From Cloeon dipterum (taxonomy: Eukaryota; Arthropoda; Insecta; Ephemeroptera; Baetidae), in contig NC_088787.1 in NCBI RefSeq assembly GCF_949628265.1, positions 29,378,501 to 29,442,500 on the forward strand: a DNA stretch of 64,000 nucleotides. Direction: 5' to 3'. Below are positions 56,254-64,000 of this stretch, one piece after another. The notes beneath the pieces were generated by a model. The model saw nothing but the letters and a program-made list of their open reading frames with translations. It made no database searches and had not been told where the DNA came from. The number at the start of each line of letters is the position of its first letter. Positions within the stretch are counted from its first letter, which is position 1. Position numbers and translations under genes: made by a program.

Positions 56254-59200
56254 TTCTACGCGTAACTCTAGTACTTCCAGATTTATTTACATGTACACGC
56301 ATCTTTTAAAAACAAACTGACGACATCTCGTGTTATTTATATAGCTGTATTTTAGCTTTGTTCTTTTCGTTCCGGGCGACGCTAATGCAATTTTTGGCCC
56401 TTTTACTTCTCGTGACCAGAGTAACACTAGAACTTGTGTCATTTCTGTCAATTTTTGTTTGTATGTGCATCAGATCAATATATTGAAATGTATATCGACA
56501 TGAAAAAGAGGTTTCATTTAAAATAGTCCTAGAAGTACTTTAATTCATTTACAAGGTCTTCCGCGTGACCGGCGAAATTTGTACTAATTTCTTACCTGCA
56601 CACAAGTTGATAAAGGCCTAGGAAAATTAATTTATCGTCACTGGTGATCTACTCATTCTGTGGATCACCCTCCAAATTAAGTCTACTCTAACAAATCAAC
56701 TAGGCATATATGTCAATAACAGCAGCTTGCAAATATGATTAAACTTAAACCAACACTTTTCAAAGTAAAATTTTTAAACACGTGAAAGGTGGTGATGATT
56801 GTGATTGGTTTCAAGTGGTGTTCCGTAGGTGGAGGAAGGGCAATAAAATAAATGACCAAGCATGATTTAAGGTGTCAACTTTTCAGGCTTATTTATTTTT
56901 CTCTCTTTATCATCACACAGCTCCATTTTTATCTGTTCAAAAATTCCAAGTGTCCCGATTGAGTTAGTATAATACGATTTCTCAGTTACTGCTTTTAACT
57001 AATGGTAAAGGGGCTACAATATATGATTAGGATGCGCGGTGAACAAATCGCCTTTCCCTGCATGTAAGTAGATGAACGCCGTGTGTAGAGTACAAGAAAA
57101 TCTGTCTAAGTAAGTCGAGTGTAGAGTGGTCCCGTACTTAACATTGGATTAATTTCTTACTAATTTCCAGTGCATGAATTGCGCACGATAATCAACAATG
57201 TGAGGGAGTAAAGATAAAAATTACGATTGTCTCGGTAAGAAAAATTAATACAAGTACATTAATAAGTAGGGCACTTTTCCGAAAAGTGCGCGAAAGGAAA
57301 TGTATAGAAGTTGAACACAAACATTGCTTCTTTACAGACTCGGAATTGCAGTGAAAATAATTATAAGTACACGTGAAACGCATTGTACATACTCTTATTT
57401 GTTAATATATAGTTAGTGATTGACACACAAACACACTTCATAAGCTAAATAAGACAAATTAAAATTAATACTGAAATCAAGTACGCGCGCTACCCAGCAT
57501 AAAGTAAGGAGAAACATAGTTTTTTCTTTTCTAGAAAATTTTCCTTCGCAAGCAGTGCAACTATTCTCGTTTGTACCCTCTCTGTGGTTTGACACTATTT
57601 GATATTGTAAACTTTTTTCTGATATTTTCTCACAGTGACGATGTTAATGCACCACATCAATCAGACTTAAGGGTGTAAATGCTAATTTTAAGAAAATCGG
57701 GTAAACAGAATTTACCTTTTGATATCAAGGGTTTTTCTAGGCGTTAGATTATTTATATTAAAATTTTAACAATCTGAAAACCAATAATTGACGCAGCGCC
57801 CTCCTAGCTTTGACTCTAATTAGTTGTCTCGCAACTTTAAAGAACAAGAAAACTGTGCATATAAGAAATTGTATGTGGCTTTGCAATATACTTGTTGCGT
57901 CAAGAATTTGGCAATCACATTGAATCTTCTTTGTCTGAACTATTGCAATTATTATAAGTTTAACCAAACAGCAAATTTTACCCGATTTTTGGCCACTATA
58001 GCACTAGTGTAGATTTAATTCCCACTTTCCCACCTAATTTGATTATTTTTTAATATTTTAACCATTTTCTGGCTCGTCACTCTGGGTTTTAGAATCTACT
58101 GGGCCGGTTTTAATTAGTACCTCAAGTTTACAAATTTTATCAGTTCGAATCACCAATTATTACACATTTAAATAGTTGAAAGAGACACTTTTTACAGCAT
58201 TTTTTAGTCATCTTTGAGGGCCACCGCAACAAAACTGTTCCTCCGCTTTAAGTGACAGCTTTGAGGAGAGTTGAACGAAAGTGGCAAAAGCACACACAGC
58301 ACGTTGCAAGAAAGTCTTTTTCGGAAGGATATTGCCCAATAAGCTCGTGTGCAGGCACACGCACGCCTTTCAGAAAAGGTTGCTTTTCCCCTCTCGTCTT
58401 ACAATAGTCTTGATCAATCAGTTAGGTCGCCTCTCGCATCAGGCGACTTATTTGAATATCTACAGCCTACTGTACAAGATGAACTAGAAACAGGTAATTT
58501 GGTGCTGGAATTAATTCAAATTTTCGTAACCACGTACTAGTAAGAAAAACTGCCAACGCGTCAACAAGCAAATGGAATAATCGTTTGTATAAATTCAAAA
58601 TTTACAGAAACATGTGTACAATTCTCCTCTCGCTCCAAAATGTTTTACCAACAATCAATCGGCAGATTTAATGCTATAAAAATATCAATCACAACAATCT
58701 GCTGAAAGATGAAGATTGTGTAATGCTAAAAACACACATTTGTTGTGAATTATTTTGCAACCACGTGTGTTCACCAAAAAGCGTACATGCGTGTAAATAC
58801 ACAGACTGAAAGAGAAGAATGTCAAGACGCGCAACTGACCGCTTGCGCGAATCCTTTCTGTTCAGAGCTGCCACCAGATGGCATCACCGACGATTTTAAA
58901 GTTTCAGGAACTTTTTTCGCTTACATTGTCAGTTCGCGGTCGATCCGTTCCCAGCAGTCTTAACAAGTTATCGACATGCTGAAAGCCCGATCAATGAATT
59001 TCCCGAAAAATAAGCTATTACTTTGCTTAACTCAAACGACAAAAAGTGGAAATCGAGAGTGGCGCCATCTGCTGTCAACGCAAAGGACCGAGGCAAAAGA
59101 CGAACTCGTCGTTTTTGCCCTTTGCAACTCGCGTGTGTTTACACAGAAAAGGCAGTGATTAAAAGGTCCGAACTGGCACGGCTGTTGGCTGCGCGCGTGT

Positions 59201-60598
59201 CAAACGCACCGCTCGGAACAACAACGTACTGAGCGGCAACGCGGAGAGTGCAAAAACAGTCTGGGTCGAGGGTCGAGTTCCAACCCATCGGTTTGCTTCG
59301 CTACACAAAATACAGATTATTGAACCCCCGCAGCCGCGTGCGTGCGTGGCGGGCCCAAGTTCCTCGGCCCCCGCATGAACCCGTTTGCAAATTCATCGGA
59401 TCACTTTGGAAACGCTACTTAAGTCATGTCTGACAGAGGCCTATAATAATCGTCGAAAGAGTGTAAACCACTCGTAACAGACACGGAGAGGCGGAATGAC
59501 AAAAATTTTCCCCCTCTCGCATAGTAAAGTGTGTACAAAGTGTGTGCATGTTAAGTGAAAAATTAGTTTATGTATAGTTTTATATGATATTATGCACATG
59601 CATACCTCGCTAAACAAGATTCTCTCAGTAATTTCGTAAAATTTCACTCTTCATCTATGAACACATATAATGGATATATTACTGATTTTTTATTATGTGA
59701 ATTTACTCTCGTCTAGTTAGAATATTTATATTGATATAGCTAGGGGTTCGACCACAAATGGTGAAAGATTATTAAGTTCTCGCCTTTGAATATTTAAAAT
59801 AGTACACCGACAGGTAAATGATATTCTGGGGGTTTAACGACCTGAACACTCAGAAACCAAAACAATTGCTTCATCTTGAATGTTTTTCTCAATTATTTTT
59901 GATTAAACTTTCCAAAATAAAAATATTTGCCTTAAAAATTTGTTTGACTGGCATAAGATACGTTTAATATTTTTCTAGCCGAGTAGTACTCAAGACTTAT
60001 ATTTTGTATCTCCTTCAATGAATGTTCAAGTCGTTTGAATTTGTATGTTGGTGTGAACGATGCCAGCATTGAGCTAAAAAAAGGCCCTTTAGGCATTGTC
60101 CACGCGAAACACCTTTTACCGTGGTGTTTCTAACGATAAGCCTCGCAAACCCGTTTTTGTTTCAATTTAACGAATGCAACACTGCTCAAAATATGTGATA
60201 GAAAACTTGAGTAAGGACAACAGCAAAATTTCAACAACGCATCTAGAAAACTCACCGTGCTTGAAAAGGCCAATATGTTTCGTCGTTCACTTGCTTCAAT
60301 TTTAATATGGGGGAGCAGTGTCATATAGAAATCGGTTTGAGTTAATACTTTGCTTTAAATGTAACCTAGATAATGCTCTGCTTGGAACCAATCAGTAGCA
60401 CACAATCCTTCTTGCTTAGTACAAGGCGATTAAAATTGTCTCTTCCAAAATCGTTTAAACGCCTGTATCATGCTATTTACACACATTACATAACTAAGAA
60501 GTTAAAACGCCGTTAAAAAGTCACTCCTCAAAGAATGAAACCATAAATTACTAACTTTACAACAACATACAGTATGTCGCCACGCATTATTGGTCACC
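56254..60598. other. 3' flanks of brahma and PMCA, no supported gene
   Basis: A 4.3-kb AT-rich gap between two converging genes, probably occupied partly by their 3' UTRs. A plus-strand AATAAA lies at 56842-56847, and a minus-strand AATAAA at about 59683-59688 is a distant candidate for PMCA. A GC-richer patch at 59040-59420 contains a GGCGCCATCTG motif (59061-59071). No exon with recognisable homology was found; alternative PMCA 3' exons could be here but I cannot identify one. Confidence 0.45.
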
Positions 60599-63500
60599 TT
60601 ACGACCCTTCAATCTTCTTAATAGCTGCCCCTTGCAGTCTGGTGGTGTCAATTGTTGCTCGAAATGCGTTCACTACACGAATCTGAAAATTTAATGGTGC
60701 ATTTAATTAGAATGATGTTAAAATTCCAATCCTATAGAATTTAAGCCTAGGCCGGTAGCATAATTATTACGATGTTAAACAGGAAAATAAAATATTATTT
60801 TTCCAAGTTTGCTCGGTCTGCAATGGAGAATGAGAGACTAATATCAGTGTTGATGAATTTTCTTTAATTTCCATTGAATTTTTAACTAGAATATTTGGCT
60901 GTAAAATCTTGTAAAAATATCTCATTTAATCTAGAAATTGTATTTCCCTAACTCACATTATAAAAATTTCACTAACTTTGACATATGAAAAATAGTCATT
61001 CAAACTTACTTGCGAGAGTATTCTCTTACGACTCCGCACCCAGAGAAGTTGCCCGGGACTTGGCTTGCCAACTGGTTGTTTTTGCAATGCGGGATCATCT
61101 TTTCCCAGTCTAAAAAGGGGCAAAAGGACATTAAAGACTCAAATCAAGATATAACTGGAGGCGAAAACTTACGAGAACTTCTCGGGAACCATTCTGTTTG
61201 GCAGAGAAATGATCAGCTGGCCCCAGAGCAAAGTGCCAACGCCGAACAACAAGCACCACATCCACTGGTCGATGCTGAGCGCTTTTGTAGAAAAGAACGC
61301 GCTTCCAAACTCAATGATCAAAATCTGAAGCGAACAATTCAATTAACACTTTGGCTGTGAGCAAGTTTGGGTACTCACCTGAAGAACAAAGGTGGAAATC
61401 CAAATGCCGTAGAAGATGGGATTGGTAAAGATTCCTTGAAACACGTTTCTCTGGCCGTGAATCTTTCTTGCGTTTATTTCATTGAACAAAGTCATCATAA
61501 CGAAGGTGTTGAACACAACTGTCATATGCTGGGTTGGAACGGAATCATCACGTCCTGATTCGATTTGCAGCAGCACGTCACCTGTCAATGGAACATATAA
61601 TATAATAGACTCTTTAATTAGCTACGCGTGGTAGTCAATCTTATAAGAGCTAGAACATCTTATGGTCCGCATAGTAGCTTGGGCCCAATGTGGCCATCTT
61701 TTCGCCTCCCTAGAGCCGCACAAAAGTTGCGAAACCAGCAAGTGGGACGCCTCCCAGCCAATTAGACTATTTGTGCATTTAAAGACATGTATTGAAAGAG
61801 AAAATGCAGCATCACAATGTTAGAGACTGGAATTAAAGAGCGTGAACTACGAGTGTTTTTTGTCCCTATCAAACCTAGCAGCTACAGTGCAAATATTGGT
61901 TATTTCGGTAAAAAAATCATACCGGCAAAGAGGAGGTAGAAGATGACGGCGAGCTGATATATTGCTTGTCCAATGATGTTCTTCATCATCCTGCGCGTGA
62001 CGAGCGCTTTTGTGCGGCCATATGGCTTACGCAGGAGTAGGTCAGGCGTGGGCATCTCAGTGGCTAGAGCCAGCGAGGCCAGAGTGTCCATGATCAGGTT
62101 GACCCAAAGCATTTGCACAGCCTGCCAGGAGATAAAAATAAATATTCTTGTGGCAAGAAGCAATTAAAAAACCTTTAAGGGGCTGTCGTTGAGTAGGACC
62201 GATCCGATGACAGCAGCCGTCACAGCAACCACATTGACCGTCAGCTGGAACTGCAGGAATTTGGAGATACTGTCGTACACGTTGCGGCCCCAAAGCACAG
62301 CTTTCACAATGCTGCTGAAGTTATCGTCAGTAAGAATGATGTCTGACGCCTCTTTGGCCACATCAGTACCGGCAATGCCCTAAAATCACGGTTGATTAGA
62401 TCCACGAAACAAGAATAGCATTATCGAGTCGCACCATGGCAAAGCCTACGTCGGCCTTCTTGAGGGCGGGCGCGTCATTGGTTCCGTCGCCAGTGACGGC
62501 CACCACCTCGCGGTTTGGATTCACCTTGCTGTCAATGATGCCCTTAACCAGGTTGTACTTGTCCGTGGGTGACGACCGCGCCAGCACCCTCAACCGGGGC
62601 CAAATATTGTCAATCAGCTCTTGTTGGATCTTAAATAAAAATATGCAAGTTTTATTTTTCAGACAACTGTTTTTAAATTAGAAGTTTAAATTTAAAAAAG
62701 TTATTCTTTTGGATTTTTTAGGAGATCATGCAGGTCAATAAAATTTAATTCACACTTAGGTGCCAATAGACATTTTTTAGTCAAGAATAAATGTGTTGTA
62801 TAAATTTAAAAAATTAATCTCAATAGCTTCAAACAAATAACAATACCCAGCTTTAAAATTGTAATAACCCTTGTTTAAAATGCATCCCATTATTCTAAAT
62901 GGTAAGAACTGGAAGAAAATTACCAAGTTTTACATATAAATTATTTCATAATGCAAAGATTGATGTTAGAATTATCCATGCATTGCCATTAACTTAGTCA
63001 AATCATGAAAACGTTTAACCGATTTTTTAAGGATTGGTCTCCAGCAAAATCCGTTTCAGCAGTAGTGCAAAACTGTGCACACCTAGGAAAATAAGTACAA
63101 AAAACTGGTTTTGAGACTTTTATTCCTACTTTGATTCATATTATTAAAATAATTAGTCCTACACTTCAAATATAAAGGCATCTTGACTCACCTGATTGTT
63201 TTCGTCCCTGATTTTCTCGTTGAAATCTTTGCCTTCAAGCACCAAAAAGTCATCTCCAGGCTGCAAAATACCGCACTTGGTGGCGATTGACCTGGCTGTG
63301 TTGATGTTGTCGCCTGTGACCATGCGGACAGTGATGCCGGCAGTCTGGCACTTCTTGATGGCGTCAGGCACCTCGGACCGCACTGGATCCTCGATGCCCA
63401 CGATGCCGAGGCAGGTGAAGTTACAGAAGATGTCATCTTCCTCCTCCCACGTGGGCTCGCGTTCAATCAGCTTCTCGTTTTTCGCCGCATTCTCTTGTAC

Positions 63501-63636
63501 AAAGTCACGGTGTGCGATGCAGATGGTGCGTAGGCCGTCACAAGCCATCGGCTCGATCACCTTGGTGATCAAGTCGTTGCGCTTCTTTGCTGTCAGTTCT
63601 TCCAGCACTCCTCCCTCACCGTATATGAATGAACAC
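60599..63636 (-). CDS. PMCA: Plasma-membrane calcium-transporting ATPase, C-terminal half (partial)
   Basis: Eight exons in the window: 63636-63192, 62629-62435, 62379-62173, 62121-61923, 61581-61379, 61324-61173, 61109-61010, 60682-60599, giving 528 codons. The earlier exons, including the DKTGT phosphorylation site, are beyond the right edge. The P-type ATPase exports cytosolic Ca2+ in exchange for protons. Visible marks are [40 protein letters not shown], the hinge [18 protein letters not shown], the M6 calcium-site helix [17 protein letters not shown], and four further membrane helices up to LLWGQLII. The calmodulin-binding helix ([24 protein letters not shown]) is split at an intron at the conserved splice site C of animal PMCAs. 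This isoform then ends only 18 residues later, far shorter than vertebrate tails. Other C-termini by alternative splicing are likely. Confidence 0.93.
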
Positions 63637-64000
63637 CTACGGTCAATTTAACATTTTCAAACCTACTTACTGCACTCGTGCCAAGGCGAGGATTTCTTTA
63701 GAATATAGTCATTTCTAACAAGGTTTATTGATGTTGCGTGCAATTTAATTCAATCTAAAAAAACGAGACATTTGCGGGGTCGTATAGGATTAACAAGAAA
63801 TGCCTCTACCAAGGGAACCCTGGGTCCGCTCTGCTCAACATGCAAATTTTTTTCCTCACTTTTGTGGTGTTTACATGGATCACCAGTCCCAAAGTTTTCA
63901 ATCTAGAATTGTTTTCAAGCTACAGACTGGACTATTTTTTAAGGAATAACTTTGTAATATATTTATTAATAGTACAATTTTTGTTAAATTGTGAGGATTT
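63637..64000 (-). other. Intron of PMCA running off the window
   Basis: Upstream of the acceptor at 63637-63638, where the incoming phase needs two bases from the previous exon. No further PMCA exon is recognisable before the window ends. Confidence 0.6.

Noticed and set aside
59740-59765. GGTTCGACC resembling a tRNA T-loop
   Set aside because: No matching acceptor, D or anticodon arms around it; I found no tRNA or rRNA gene in the window.

Overview
This is animal nuclear DNA, most likely from an arthropod and probably an insect. The intergenic DNA is AT-rich, the genes are split by many short GT-AG introns (down to 55 nt), and the gene set is metazoan: brahma, PMCA, mitoribosomal mS27, SDA1, PPAT, an ITIH-like secreted protein and an ETS factor. 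I cannot narrow the taxon further from the sequence. All gene models were spliced by hand. In every complete model the exon phases fit and the total length is a multiple of three.

Layout. 1-5.2 kb: no assignable gene, but a small minus-strand first exon (4226-4258) may start a gene that leaves the window on the left. 5.3-11.0 kb (minus): 15-exon inter-alpha-trypsin-inhibitor heavy-chain-like gene, 865 aa. 15.0-17.5 kb (minus): 7-exon ETS transcription factor with an AT-hook, 435 aa. 18.8-23.8 kb and 31.8-36.7 kb: two direct copies of a roughly 5-kb segment, each holding an intact 9-exon amidophosphoribosyltransferase gene (minus, 515 and 514 aa). The 8 kb between them is repeat-rich, with a 3.1-kb DNA transposon carrying an 8-bp target duplication and containing other repeats. 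41.05-42.49 kb (plus): mitochondrial ribosomal protein mS27. 42.55-46.28 kb (minus): SDA1 homologue, converging on mS27. 47.07-56.25 kb (plus): brahma-type SWI/SNF ATPase, 1966 aa, divergent from SDA1. 60.60-63.64 kb (minus): the C-terminal half of a plasma-membrane calcium ATPase whose 5' exons lie beyond the right edge.

Functionally this is a neighbourhood of unlinked housekeeping genes (purine synthesis, mitochondrial translation, 60S ribosome assembly, chromatin remodelling, calcium export) with one secreted protein and one tissue-type transcription factor; nothing looks like an operon. The points most worth checking are a CLIP-like cysteine module at the C-terminus of the ITIH protein, four GC-AG introns among about 76, a very long PHQGP-type tract in brahma, the ESE-like ETS gene, and the two intact PPAT copies with their nested transposon spacer.
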